A stretch of 64,000 nucleotides of DNA. Origin: DAOUAT01 sp964551735. GTDB taxonomy: Bacteria; Chloroflexota; Anaerolineae; CG2-30-64-16. Each line of letters begins with the position of its first letter. The first letter of the stretch is position 1. The stretch is taken from assembly GCA_964551735.1 (NCBI GenBank), contig CAZKEF010000004.1, positions 178,127-242,126 on the forward strand, written 5' to 3'. Both the position numbers and the translations under genes were made by a program. The notes beneath the pieces were generated by a model that ran no database searches, had not been told where the DNA came from, and saw only the letters and a program-made list of their open reading frames with translations. This document shows positions 43,433 to 52,135 of the stretch, one piece after another.

Positions 43433-44959
43433 ATGGACCTCCTGACCTGGCCCGTCCTCGGCCGCTTCCTCAAGTGGCGCCACGCGCGCACGACCATGCA
43501 GATCCCCCTGCTGCTGATCGCCGCGCTGATCATCTTCGACGGGCTGGTGGGGCCGCAATTGGCGCCGAAGAACCTGGCTACGGTCGGGGTCTGGCTGCAC
43601 TACCGAGGGCTGGTGGTGTTGGCGCTGCTGCTGGCGGGCAACCTCTTCTGCATGGCGTGTCCCTTCATGCTGCCGCGGCAGGCGGCGCGCTGGCTGCGGG
43701 AACGCCTCGGCGGCGGCCTGCCCCAGCCTCGCTGGCTGCGGGCCAAGTGGCTGGCGGTCGGGCTGGTTATGCTGTTCTTCTTCTGCTACGAAGCGTTCAG
43801 CCTGTGGGCCACGCCGTGGTGGACCGCCTGGATCGCGCTGGGCTACTTCGTCGTGGCGTTCGCAGTGGATGCGGTTTTCCGCGGCGCGACCTTCTGCAAG
43901 GCCATCTGCCCGCTGGGCCAGTTCAACTTCTTCGGCTCACTGGTGTCGCCGTTGGAGATCAAAGTGCGGGAACAGGCGGTGTGCCAGGGGTGCCGGACGA
44001 AGGATTGCATCACGGCAGGAAACTTGGGGAAATCTGCGATAGGACGCGGACAAGCGCTGACAAGCGCGGATTCTTCGGAGCTTCCGCGTTCATCCGCGTT
44101 CATCCGCGTCCAATCCTCAGCCGCGCGCGGGTGCGAGCTGGCGCTGTTTCAGCCGCGCAAGGTCGGCAACATGGACTGCACCTTCTGCCTGGACTGCGTG
44201 CACGCCTGCCCCTACGACAACATCGGCCTGATCGGCCGGACGCCGACCGCGGAGCTGTGGCGCGACCCGTTCCGCTCCGGCATTGGCCGGTTCAGCCAGC
44301 GGCCCGACCTGGCCGCGCTGGTGGTCATCCTCACCTTCGGCGCGTTCCTGAACGCGTTCGCCATGATCCGGCCGGTGTACGCGTTGAAGGAGGGGCTGGC
44401 CCGCTGGCTGAACACCGCCTCGCCGCTGCCGGGCCTGATCCTGCTCTTCCTGCTGGGCCTGGTCGCCCTGCCGGCGGTGGCGCTGACGGTGGCAGCCGCG
44501 GCCAGCCGGGCGTTGAGCGGCCTCAAGGAGCAACGCTTGAGCGCCAACATGCTGCGTTACGTTTACGCGCTGACACCACTGGGCTTTAGCATGTGGCTGG
44601 CCCACTACACCTTTCACTTCCTCACCGGCGGGCTAACCATCGTGCCGGTGGCGCAGTCGTTCCTGGCCGACGTGGAGCTGTACGCGGGCCAGCCGCAGTG
44701 GGGTTTGGGACCGCTGGTCCCCTACGGGTGGCTCTTCCCCATCGAGGCGGTGATGCTCTACCTGGGCGCGTTCGGCTCGATCATCGTGGCGTTCCAGATC
44801 GCCGTAGCGCAATCCGCTGGATTGCGCTGCGGCTCGCGGCATATCCTGGCGGCCGCGCCGTGGATGGTGCTGATCCTGGCGCTGCTGGCCTTGGGCCTGT
44901 GGATCATGGTGCAGCCGATGGAGATGCGCGGGACGATGATGATGGTGACGGGAGGGTAA
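43433..44959 (+). CDS. Membrane 4Fe-4S protein, NapH/CcoG-like, with in-frame repeat insert
   Basis: 508 residues, about ten hydrophobic segments. Iron-sulfur cysteines: CMACPFMLPRQ (about 65-75), CKAICPLGQ (about 153-161), CQGCRTKDC (about 184-192), and MDCTFCLDCVHACPYDNIGLI (about 244-264). Proteins of this kind sit beside cox genes and may move electrons to periplasmic copper or cytochrome maturation partners; the exact role is not known. Between CITAGN and RGCELALFQPRKVGN the normal short spacer holds about 28 extra residues encoded by R1-type repeat (44036-44113). ATG at 43433 is 10 bases after the FixH-like gene. Confidence 0.8.
   Translation: MDLLTWPVLGRFLKWRHARTTMQIPLLLIAALIIFDGLVGPQLAPKNLATVGVWLHYRGLVVLALLLAGNLFCMACPFMLPRQAARWLRERLGGGLPQPRWLRAKWLAVGLVMLFFFCYEAFSLWATPWWTAWIALGYFVVAFAVDAVFRGATFCKAICPLGQFNFFGSLVSPLEIKVREQAVCQGCRTKDCITAGNLGKSAIGRGQALTSADSSELPRSSAFIRVQSSAARGCELALFQPRKVGNMDCTFCLDCVHACPYDNIGLIGRTPTAELWRDPFRSGIGRFSQRPDLAALVVILTFGAFLNAFAMIRPVYALKEGLARWLNTASPLPGLILLFLLGLVALPAVALTVAAAASRALSGLKEQRLSANMLRYVYALTPLGFSMWLAHYTFHFLTGGLTIVPVAQSFLADVELYAGQPQWGLGPLVPYGWLFPIEAVMLYLGAFGSIIVAFQIAVAQSAGLRCGSRHILAAAPWMVLILALLALGLWIMVQPMEMRGTMMMVTGG
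44036..44113. repeat. R1-family repeat, in frame inside the Fe-S membrane protein gene
   Basis: Contains aggacgcggacaagcgctga and tccgcgttcatccgcgttca, then tccgcgtccaatcc. It reads through without a stop and adds about 28 codons. The flanking coding sequence matches what is normally contiguous in the family. Confidence 0.85.
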
Positions 44960-44960
44960 G

Positions 44961-45689
44961 ATGTTGCTGAGGCGGTTTCTCGCACAGGGGGCGGCGCTGC
45001 GACGCACAAAAACCGAACCTTCCGAAATCGAGGCTTTAGCCGGTCTGACGCGCAATGCGAGAGACCGGCTGAAGCCTCGATTCCGGAGCGCGAGCTTTTC
45101 TTGGGCCGAGGCGCCGGCCACGGCATGCGTAACTGCCCTGGTTATCATCACGATGCTGCTAACCCTCTCCGCTCTCCCTACCCACGCCGAAAACCTGGGG
45201 CCGGGCGGCGGCACGCGCATCATCACCGGCGACGAGGTGGTGGGGCCGTATCGGTTGCTGATCACCGCCGCACCCGAGCCCGCGCAGGTCGGCACGCTGA
45301 CCATCGTCGTGCGCGTCAACGATGCCAACACTGGCCGCCGGGTGGACGACGCCACGATCCAGGTCGAACTGACCCAAGGGGCCAGCGGCTTGCGGCTGAC
45401 GGAAGCAGCCACCCACGCCAACGCAGGCAACGAGATTGACTACGCGGCGCACTTCGCCGTCGACCAGCCCGGCACGTGGGATGGCCAGGTGCGCGTGGCT
45501 GGCCCCGCGGGCATGGCCGAAGTCAGCTTCGTGCAGCGGGTGCAGGCCCAACGCCAGGTCGGCGTGCTGATCGCGGCGGGCATCCCGTTCATCGTCATCC
45601 TGGGGGTGCTGGCCGGGCTGTGGCTGGTGCGTTCGGGCCGAAAACGGCCCCAAGACCCAATAGCGGACACCATCGAAAAGTCATTTTAA
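44961..45689 (+). CDS. Exported FixH/YtkA-like protein with an R2 repeat in its N-terminus
   Basis: 242 residues. A hydrophobic helix at about 54-72 (CVTALVIITMLLTLSALPTHA) acts as signal or anchor, followed by a periplasmic immunoglobulin-like domain (about 78-205) like FixH or YtkA (LLITAAPEPAQVGTLTIVVRVND) and a C-terminal membrane helix (IAAGIPFIVILGVLAGLWLV). Residues about 22-43 (IEALAGLTRNARDRLKPRFR) are an R2 repeat in frame upstream of the helix. The ATG at 44961 has GGGAGGG upstream, so the repeat is probably translated; it begins one base after the previous gene's stop. Confidence 0.68.
   Translation: MLLRRFLAQGAALRRTKTEPSEIEALAGLTRNARDRLKPRFRSASFSWAEAPATACVTALVIITMLLTLSALPTHAENLGPGGGTRIITGDEVVGPYRLLITAAPEPAQVGTLTIVVRVNDANTGRRVDDATIQVELTQGASGLRLTEAATHANAGNEIDYAAHFAVDQPGTWDGQVRVAGPAGMAEVSFVQRVQAQRQVGVLIAAGIPFIVILGVLAGLWLVRSGRKRPQDPIADTIEKSF
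45024..45086. repeat. R2-family repeat, in frame inside the FixH-like gene
   Basis: Arms gaaatcgaggctttagccgg (45024-45043) and ccggctgaagcctcgattcc (45065-45084). It reads in the same frame as the copy at 57826 in cydDC, giving the shared peptide DRLKPR. Confidence 0.9.
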
Positions 45690-45750
45690 GTTCCACATTC
45701 CGCCGCAGCACAGCGGGATGCGCCCGGAAGAGGTCACGCCAACACGCTGG

Positions 45751-45815
45751 AATTAGGGCTTTAGCCGGTCTCTCTGTCTGAGCGCCAAACCGCTTACGGC
45801 GTGAAACCAGCGAAG
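45751..45815. repeat. Degenerate R2-family repeat
   Basis: Begins ggaattagggctttagccgg and continues gtctctctgtctgag; the right arm is decayed (accgcttacggcgtgaaacc). It lies in the 287-bp gap 45690-45976, which also holds the act promoter and otherwise no gene. Confidence 0.75.
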
Positions 45816-45862
45816 GGTCTCATTACCGTGCGCAAGAAATGGGATTTTGCGCACATAGCGAT

Positions 45863-45892
45863 TTGCGTTTGCGTCGTTGGCTGTTGTATACT
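45863..45892 (+). promoter_or_regulatory. Sigma-70-type promoter candidate for the Alternative Complex III operon
   Basis: TTGCGT (45863-45868), 18-base spacer, TATACT (45887-45892), about 80 bases before actA. The downstream genes are closely spaced, so this is probably the operon promoter. Confidence 0.55.
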
Positions 45893-45976
45893 ACCGCCAG
45901 TAACTCCACCCCACTCTCTTGAGGCTGTCCCAGCTCGATCGAACGAGTCGCCTCAGCGAGAAAGGAGAAACCGCCC

Positions 45977-46528
45977 ATGATCCTATCCCTCATCCGTCAG
46001 CACCCGCGCCTGGCCCTTGCCATCGGCCTGGTCCTGGTGCTCTTGGCAGGCGGCCTGGTCGGCGGCGTCTTGCTGCTGTCCCGAGCCTATGCCGCCCCGC
46101 CGCAGCCCCTGGTCTACCAGCATAGCAAGCACATCAACGCAGGCGCGACCTGCCTCTATTGCCATGCTGGCGCAGCCCGCGGCGCAGTCGCAGGGCTGCC
46201 GTCTCTGTCCAAATGTATGGGCTGCCACACCAACATCAACCCCAAAGATCCGGCCGACCAGAAGGACATTGACCAACTGGTCAAATATTGGGAAGAAAAA
46301 CAGCCCGTGCAATGGATCAAAATCAACGACCAGCCCGATTTCGTGCAGTTCAACCATCGGCCCCATGTGGCGGCCGGCGTGGCCTGCGAGACCTGTCACG
46401 GCAACGTCTCGCAGATGAACTACGCCCAGGCGTACAACCACAACATGGGCTGGTGCCTGGACTGCCACCGCCAGCAAGACCCGGAGAAGGTCGCGCGCCT
46501 GATTGATTGCGCGACCTGCCATTATTGA
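45977..46528 (+). CDS. actA: Alternative Complex III subunit A, pentaheme cytochrome c
   Basis: 183 residues with an N-terminal membrane helix (about 12-38) and five CxxCH heme sites: CLYCH, CMGCH, CETCH, CLDCH and CATCH, spread over residues 58-182. HNMGWCLDCH and the other sites match the ActA subunit that passes electrons within the quinol:cytochrome c oxidoreductase. AAAGGAG precedes the ATG. First gene of the act set; the reading frame ends 14 bases before the actB start. Confidence 0.94.
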   Translation: MILSLIRQHPRLALAIGLVLVLLAGGLVGGVLLLSRAYAAPPQPLVYQHSKHINAGATCLYCHAGAARGAVAGLPSLSKCMGCHTNINPKDPADQKDIDQLVKYWEEKQPVQWIKINDQPDFVQFNHRPHVAAGVACETCHGNVSQMNYAQAYNHNMGWCLDCHRQQDPEKVARLIDCATCHY

Positions 46529-46542
46529 GAGGGATGATCGCT

Positions 46543-48804
46543 ATGACCAAACGCATCACCCGACGCCAATTCATCCAGATGAGCGGCCTCACCGGCACCG
46601 CGGTGGCCGTCAGCGGCTGCACGATCAACCTGCAGCGGCACGAGACGCTGGAGCCCTACGTCGTCCCGCCTGAGGAGGCGCTCCCCGGCGAGAACGTATG
46701 GTACGCCAGCACGTGCCGCCAATGCCAGGCCGGCTGCGGTATCATCGTACGCGTCAGCAACGGCCGCGCGCGCAAGATCGAGGGCAACCCACGGCATCCC
46801 CTCAACAAAGGCAAGCTGTGCGCCCGCGGCGAGGCCGGCCTGCAAGTGCTGTACAATCCCGACCGGTTCCGCAACGCTGTGCGCAACGAGGCGCGCAACG
46901 CACCGGCCGCGGCCGCTGACCCCTTCACGACCGGGGGCGGCTTGAAGGCCACCGCGTTGCCATGGGACGATGTTCTAAGCCAGGTGGCCGACCGCGTCAA
47001 AGCAGCGAAGCCGGGCGGCGTCGCCTTCCTGGGCACTGCGGTCGCCGACAGCCTGGCCGCCATCGTCGGGCCCTTCGTGCAAGCCCTGGGCTCGCCCCCG
47101 CCGGTCTTCTACGACGTGCAGGGCGCCTACGGCGGCCGTGGCACGCTGGCCCGCCTGACGGGGCAATTCTTCGGCACGGAGCCATCGCTGCCCTTCTTCG
47201 ACCTGGCCAACAGCGACGTGGTCTTCTCCTTCGGCGCGAACTTGACCGAGACGTGGCTGTCACCCGTGGCTTACGGCCGCGCGTACGGCGCCATGCGCGG
47301 GGGTGCACTGGGCAAGCGCGGTTACCTGGTGCAGATCGAGCCACGCATGTCGGCCACGGCCGCGGTCGCGGATGAATGGGTCCCGGCCGCGCCCGGCACC
47401 GAAGGGCTGATCGCCCTGGCTGTCGGCAAGATTATGATCGAGCAAGGCCTGGGCGCGGCAAAGGACAGTTTCTACGCGGGTCTCTTCTCCGGCGCCGACG
47501 TGGCCAACATCGCCTCGCTCTCGGGCATCTCCGAGGAGCGGCTGGTCAAGCTGGCCCATACTTTCGGCAAGTTCACCCGACCGACCGCCATCCCCGGCGC
47601 GGCAGTAGCCGGCCAGACCAACAGCCCCGCGGCCATGACGGCCATCCTGGCGCTCAATGCGCTGGCGGGCCATGCCAGTGACCCGGCCACCGCGTTCCAC
47701 CTGACCCCGCCTGCGGCCGATCCCATGTTCGCGATGGCAGGCGCCTCGACCTTTGCGGACGTGCAGACGCTCATCGCCTCCATGAAGGCCGGCCAGGTGG
47801 ATGTGCTGTTCGTGTATGGCAACCCGCGTTACGAGTTGCCGGTGGCGGCCGGGTTCGCCGAGGCACTGCGCAACGTGCCGTTTGTCGTCTCCTTCAGCTC
47901 CGAGGTGGACGAGACGACCCTGAACGCAAACCTGATCCTGCCCGATCACACCTACCTGGAAAGCTGGGGCTACCAGGTTGTGACCCCGCCCGGCGACCGG
48001 CCTGCAATCAGCGGCCAGCAGCCGGTGGTCACGCCGTTGTACGACACCCGCGCCACCACCGACGTGTTCCTGGCCTTGGCCACCCGCCTGGGCGGCCCGG
48101 TGAAGCAGGCGCTGCCGTGGCCCAACACCGTGGAGTTCATGAAGGCGGCCATGGCCAAGCTGGTCCGCAAGAGCGCGCCCTTCGATACCAAGAACGCCGA
48201 CGCGGTGTGGGGCGGCTGGCGGCAGCACGGCGGCTATTGGCCCCCCACCGAGGAGCGCCTGCCGCCCAAGGCGGCCCCAGGGCTGCCGGCCATCCTGACC
48301 GTGCCCATGCCCGAATTCGACGGCGGCCCCGAATATCCCTACCTGCTCTACCCGTACCTGTCGCTTGCCTTGGGCGCGGGCGCCGGCGCCAGCCAGCCCT
48401 GGCTCCAAGAGACCCCCGACCCCATGATCACCGGCAGCTGGGACACCTGGGTGGAGATCAACCCCGAAACGGCGAAGGAACTCGGGGTGAAGCACGACGA
48501 TGTGGTGAAGCTCACCTCGCCGCACGGCTCGATCTCGGCCATCGTGTACGTGTACCCCGGCATCCGGCCCGACGTGTTGGCCGTGCCGCTGGGCCAGGGC
48601 CACCTGGTTTTCGGCCGTTTCGCCCAGGGTCGCGGGGCCAACGCAGCGTCCATCCTGGCGCCCGTCACCACCAGTGACGGCGAATTGGCCTGGGGCGCGA
48701 CCCGCGTCAAGGTGGAGAAGCTGAACCGGCAACGCGTGCTGCCACGCATCGAAAGCAACGTCGGCGTGGACGCGGCCAACAAGTATGAGAAGTTTCCAGG
48801 GTGA
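46543..48804 (+). CDS. Alternative Complex III subunit B1, molybdopterin-oxidoreductase-like
   Basis: 753 residues. A Tat signal (RITRRQFIQMSG, then GTAVAVSGC) targets it to the outside of the membrane. Next comes an N-terminal cysteine set of the Mo-enzyme type: CRQCQAGCGIIVRV (about 58-71) with the distant Cys in KLCARGEAGL (about 96). Molybdopterin domains follow (SPPPVFYDVQGAYGG, ANSDVVFSFGANLTETW), and a C-terminal cofactor-like domain. In most ACIII operons this part is fused to the Fe-S part; here the two are separate genes. ATG at 46543 is backed by GAGGG nine bases upstream. Confidence 0.93.
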   Translation: MTKRITRRQFIQMSGLTGTAVAVSGCTINLQRHETLEPYVVPPEEALPGENVWYASTCRQCQAGCGIIVRVSNGRARKIEGNPRHPLNKGKLCARGEAGLQVLYNPDRFRNAVRNEARNAPAAAADPFTTGGGLKATALPWDDVLSQVADRVKAAKPGGVAFLGTAVADSLAAIVGPFVQALGSPPPVFYDVQGAYGGRGTLARLTGQFFGTEPSLPFFDLANSDVVFSFGANLTETWLSPVAYGRAYGAMRGGALGKRGYLVQIEPRMSATAAVADEWVPAAPGTEGLIALAVGKIMIEQGLGAAKDSFYAGLFSGADVANIASLSGISEERLVKLAHTFGKFTRPTAIPGAAVAGQTNSPAAMTAILALNALAGHASDPATAFHLTPPAADPMFAMAGASTFADVQTLIASMKAGQVDVLFVYGNPRYELPVAAGFAEALRNVPFVVSFSSEVDETTLNANLILPDHTYLESWGYQVVTPPGDRPAISGQQPVVTPLYDTRATTDVFLALATRLGGPVKQALPWPNTVEFMKAAMAKLVRKSAPFDTKNADAVWGGWRQHGGYWPPTEERLPPKAAPGLPAILTVPMPEFDGGPEYPYLLYPYLSLALGAGAGASQPWLQETPDPMITGSWDTWVEINPETAKELGVKHDDVVKLTSPHGSISAIVYVYPGIRPDVLAVPLGQGHLVFGRFAQGRGANAASILAPVTTSDGELAWGATRVKVEKLNRQRVLPRIESNVGVDAANKYEKFPG

Positions 48805-48805
48805 G

Positions 48806-48893
48806 GTGTATTGCATACTGCGTACTACGTATCTGCGTACCGTGCCGTGCGCCAGCTCCCGAAGAGTATGAAGTACGGAATACGCAGTACGGG
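48806..48893. repeat. Inverted repeat between the two actB parts
   Basis: Arms near gcatactgcgtactacgtat (48812-48831) and its inverted partner gtacggaatacgcagtacgg (48873-48892). The 103-base gap 48805-48907 holds only this element and the ribosome site. Confidence 0.8.
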
Positions 48894-48907
48894 TGGAGGA
48901 GCCATCT

Positions 48908-49624
48908 ATGAGCGAAAAGACAAATGGTCACCGCTGGACCATGATCATAGACCTGGATAAATGCACTGGCTGCCAGGCGTGCGTGGTGGCCTGCCATGCC
49001 GAGAACAACGTGCCCACGGTCGGCCCTGAAGAGATCAACGTCGGTCGCGCGCAGCACTGGATCCGGATCGAACGCTACTGGGACGGCGAGTACCCCGACT
49101 TGAAGGCGCGTTTCATCCCCATCCTGTGCCAGCAGTGCGGCCATGCGCCGTGCGAGCCGGTGTGCCCCACGTTTGCCACCTATCACAGCGACGTGGAGAA
49201 TATCAACATCCAGGCGTACAACCGGTGCGTGGGCACGCGCTACTGCGCCAATAACTGCCCTTACGTCTCGCGCTTCTTCAACTGGTTCAACCCGTATTTC
49301 CCGGAACCGCTGAACGAGCAACTCAATCCCGACGTCACGGTGCGCAGCCGCGGCGTCATGGAAAAGTGCTCGTTCTGCATCCAGCGTATCAAACGGGGCC
49401 AGGATGACGCCGCGGCTGAGGGGCGCGACCTGCACGACGGTGATGTCGTGCCCGCGTGCGCGCAGGCCTGCCCGCCGCAGGCCATCGTGTTCGGTGACCG
49501 CAACGACCCGCACAGCCAGGTGGCCGAGCTGGCCCGTAGCAAGCGTGCGTTCCGGGTTCTCGAAGACCTGGGCACCGACCCGGCCGTGATTTACCTGAAG
49601 GGAGGTGGTTCCCATGCAGGCTGA
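48908..49624 (+). CDS. Alternative Complex III subunit B2, 4Fe-4S ferredoxin-type
   Basis: 238 residues. Four Cys groups for clusters: KCTGCQACVVACHAENN (about 18-33), CQQCGHAPCEPVCPTFA (about 76-92), RYCANNCPY (about 112-120, preceded by CVG), and CSFCIQRIKRG with CAQACPPQAIVFG. The pattern is that of the Fe-S half of ActB, the chain between heme and quinol sites. The upstream GGAGG fits the ATG at 48908. It overlaps the next gene by 11 bases. It is a separate gene rather than fused to B1. Confidence 0.93.
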   Translation: MSEKTNGHRWTMIIDLDKCTGCQACVVACHAENNVPTVGPEEINVGRAQHWIRIERYWDGEYPDLKARFIPILCQQCGHAPCEPVCPTFATYHSDVENINIQAYNRCVGTRYCANNCPYVSRFFNWFNPYFPEPLNEQLNPDVTVRSRGVMEKCSFCIQRIKRGQDDAAAEGRDLHDGDVVPACAQACPPQAIVFGDRNDPHSQVAELARSKRAFRVLEDLGTDPAVIYLKGGGSHAG

Positions 49625-51044
49625 TCTCTCCAGGCTCAAGAACTTCGTCTGGCCGCACCAGGACGACCCCAAGGAGCGGCTCCTGCTGGATCCTATCCCG
49701 CAGGAAGAGATGAACCAGATCATGCTCAAGCCGATGATGAAGGCCGGGCCAGGCTACTGGCTTACGGTCGCGGTCCTGGCCAGCATCGTGCTGGTTTGTC
49801 TCTTCGGCGCCTGGGGCTACATGGTGCGCTGGGGCATGGGGGTCGCCGGCATCACCCGACCGGTGTTCTGGGGCGTCTTCATCGCCACCTTCGTGTTCTG
49901 GATCGGCATCAGCCACAGCGGCACCTTCGTGTCGGCGATCCTGCGTGTGTTCAACGCCGAGTACCGCCGGCCCATCACCCGAGCGGCCGAGCTGATGACC
50001 ACCTTTTCGCTGGCCAGCGGCGCCCTGTTCCCCATCTTGCACATGGGCCGCATGTGGCTCGCCTACTGGATGGTTCCCATCCCCAACCAACGCGGGTTGT
50101 GGGACAACTTCCAGTCACCCCTGGCCTGGGACCTGCTGGCCATCACCACTTATTTAATCAGCAGTACTCTCTACGTCTACCTGCCCATGATCCCCGACCT
50201 GGCGATGACCCGCGACCGAACCAAGGGCTGGCGGCACGTGCTCTACAAGCTGTTCTCGCTGGGCTGGCGCGGCACCGAGTACGAGTGGCACTACCTGCAT
50301 AAGACGATCAACATCTTCGCGTGGGCGATCATTCCCATCATGTTCTCGGTGCATACCATCGTGTCGTGGGACTTCGCCATGTCCCGCCAGATCGGCTGGC
50401 GCAGCAGCATCTTCGGCCCGTACTTCGTGGTCGGCGCCATCTTCTCCGGCGTCTCCGCGGTGATCACCGTGCTACTGGTGGTACGCAAAACCATGAACCT
50501 GCAGTACTTCCTGCGCAAAGAGCACTTTGATGCGCTGGCCAAGCTCATCTTGATCTTCTCCTTTGCCTGGACCTACTTCTTCTTCAACGAATATCTGATC
50601 GAGTGGTACGGCGGTGAATGGGTGGGGCACCAGCTGTTAACCTTCCAGGCCCGCGGGCCGGTGGCGCCGTTCTGGTACGGCATGTTGTTCTTCAACATCG
50701 CCCTGCCGTGGTTGACGCTATGGAACAAGAAGGTCCGCCAATCGCCGACTGCGCTCTTCTTGATTACGATCGGCATCAACATCGGCATGTACATGGAACG
50801 CTACCTGATCATTCCCGGCTTCCTGCAGCGGAACCGCCTGCCGTTCGATTGGGGCGTTTACAACCCGCGGTGGCCTGAGATCTCCATCGCCCTAGGCACC
50901 CTGGCGCTCTTCAGCCTGCTGTACGTGCTGGCCTCGCGGGTCATCCCGTTGATCCCGGTCTGGGAGGTGCTGGAGGGCCAGTTGAGCCACAGCCGCCGCC
51001 GCATCGGCAAGACGGTGGTGACATCCATCGCTGAGTTGGAGTAG
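49614..51044 (+). CDS. actC: Alternative Complex III subunit C, NrfD-like quinol-binding membrane protein
   Basis: 476 residues, about ten membrane helices. NrfD-type features: GISHSGTFVSAILRVFNAEYRRPITRAAELM (about 99-129), LYVYLPMIPDLAMTRDR near 188-204, HKTINIFAWAIIPIMFSVHTIVSWDFA (about 224-250) with the conserved histidines, and NIGMYMERYLIIPGF near 390-404. It holds the quinol site and possible proton path. GGAGG six bases before the ATG at 49614 decides the start; the GTG at 49605 lies inside the ribosome site. It overlaps the B2 stop. Confidence 0.94.
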   Translation: MQADLSRLKNFVWPHQDDPKERLLLDPIPQEEMNQIMLKPMMKAGPGYWLTVAVLASIVLVCLFGAWGYMVRWGMGVAGITRPVFWGVFIATFVFWIGISHSGTFVSAILRVFNAEYRRPITRAAELMTTFSLASGALFPILHMGRMWLAYWMVPIPNQRGLWDNFQSPLAWDLLAITTYLISSTLYVYLPMIPDLAMTRDRTKGWRHVLYKLFSLGWRGTEYEWHYLHKTINIFAWAIIPIMFSVHTIVSWDFAMSRQIGWRSSIFGPYFVVGAIFSGVSAVITVLLVVRKTMNLQYFLRKEHFDALAKLILIFSFAWTYFFFNEYLIEWYGGEWVGHQLLTFQARGPVAPFWYGMLFFNIALPWLTLWNKKVRQSPTALFLITIGINIGMYMERYLIIPGFLQRNRLPFDWGVYNPRWPEISIALGTLALFSLLYVLASRVIPLIPVWEVLEGQLSHSRRRIGKTVVTSIAELE

Positions 51045-51078
51045 GGGCGGGGTGACCCCGCCCGTACAGGAGGAATCT

Positions 51079-51603
51079 ATGCCCAAGAAAATCATGCTAA
51101 TGGGCCTATACACCGATGTCTTCAAAGCCGCGGACGCCATTGACGGCCTGCGCTTCATGGGCATCCGGGAAGAAGACATGAGCATCATGCAGGGCGTGGC
51201 GTATACCCCCAAGATGCTCGGCCGGCCCCACCTGCACGACAGAGTACCGTGGGCCAGCATCCTGGGCGCGCTAACTGGCCTGACCATCGCGCTCTTCCTG
51301 GCCTACGGCACGCAACTCCTTTATCCCATCCGGGTCGGTGGCCGGCCGCTCACTTCCATCCCCACCTCGTTCATTCCCATCTACGAGTTGACGATGCTGG
51401 GGCTGATCCTGGGCACCTTCTTCAACCTGCTGTGGAAGTGCGGCTTCCCATCCACCAAGCCGCAGTACTACGACCCGGTGGTGAACATGGGCCGCATCGC
51501 CCTGATGTGCAACTGCGATATGCGCTATGAGCATGACGTGCGCCGGGTGATGACCGACAAGGGCGCCGAGCGGGTGTACGAACCGGAACGGAGGCCGCTA
51601 TGA
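51079..51603 (+). CDS. actD: Alternative Complex III subunit D (DUF3341)
   Basis: 174 residues with two membrane helices (about 65-83 and 105-125) inside a DUF3341 domain: IMLMGLYTDVFKAADAIDGLRFMGI at the N-terminus, PIYELTMLGLILGTFFNLLWKCGFP in the middle. DUF3341 subunits are the ActD of known complexes. Start ATG at 51079 with AGGAGGA upstream; the few codons before it are the R4 repeat. The stop overlaps the next start (ATGA at 51600-51603). Confidence 0.92.
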   Translation: MPKKIMLMGLYTDVFKAADAIDGLRFMGIREEDMSIMQGVAYTPKMLGRPHLHDRVPWASILGALTGLTIALFLAYGTQLLYPIRVGGRPLTSIPTSFIPIYELTMLGLILGTFFNLLWKCGFPSTKPQYYDPVVNMGRIALMCNCDMRYEHDVRRVMTDKGAERVYEPERRPL

Positions 51604-52124
51604 TCCCACCCAGTGGTTACCTGCGCCGGGTCATCATGACCTTCGCCGTGCTGGCGGTCCCGCTGCTATTGGGCCTGGTCTTCAGCTACGACGTGATCAA
51701 GATCAATTGGGCCAGCGGCATGGAGGATCAGGCTGCTGTAGACTATCAACAGGGGCCGCGCAAGAGTGCGCCGGCCGATGCGGTGCGCTTCGATGGCCCC
51801 AGCCTGCCCAAAACCGGTGAACTGCCGGCCAACCCGATCCCCGCGGATGCTGTTTCGTTGGAGCGCGGCAGCATCCTGTATGATCGCAACTGCGCCCTAT
51901 GCCACGGAACAGGCGGCCTGGGCGATGGCCCCATCACCCAGTTCTGGAAGCCGGAGATGCGGCCACCGGCCAACCTGACCGACGCGCGCTTCGCTACCAT
52001 GTCCGACGGCACGATCTACCTGACCATCTCACAGGGTTACGGCGCCATGCCGCCCTTGAACGAGAACCTGAACGTACGGGAACGATGGGACGTCGTGAAT
52101 TACATGCGCACGCTGAGCAAGTGA
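51600..52124 (+). CDS. actE: Alternative Complex III subunit E, monoheme cytochrome c
   Basis: 174 residues with one N-terminal membrane helix (about 11-30) and a single heme site CALCH (98-102). A probable methionine axial ligand lies in GYGAMPPL near 152. The organisation matches the monoheme ActE subunit. The four-base overlap with actD implies coupled translation. Confidence 0.92.
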   Translation: MIPPSGYLRRVIMTFAVLAVPLLLGLVFSYDVIKINWASGMEDQAAVDYQQGPRKSAPADAVRFDGPSLPKTGELPANPIPADAVSLERGSILYDRNCALCHGTGGLGDGPITQFWKPEMRPPANLTDARFATMSDGTIYLTISQGYGAMPPLNENLNVRERWDVVNYMRTLSK

Positions 52125-52135
52125 GGACCGAGCAT

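Noticed and set aside
47260..48816. Minus-strand open frame (518 codons) opposite actB1
   Set aside because: Antisense to a well-recognised subunit gene; no ribosome site and no recognised motif.
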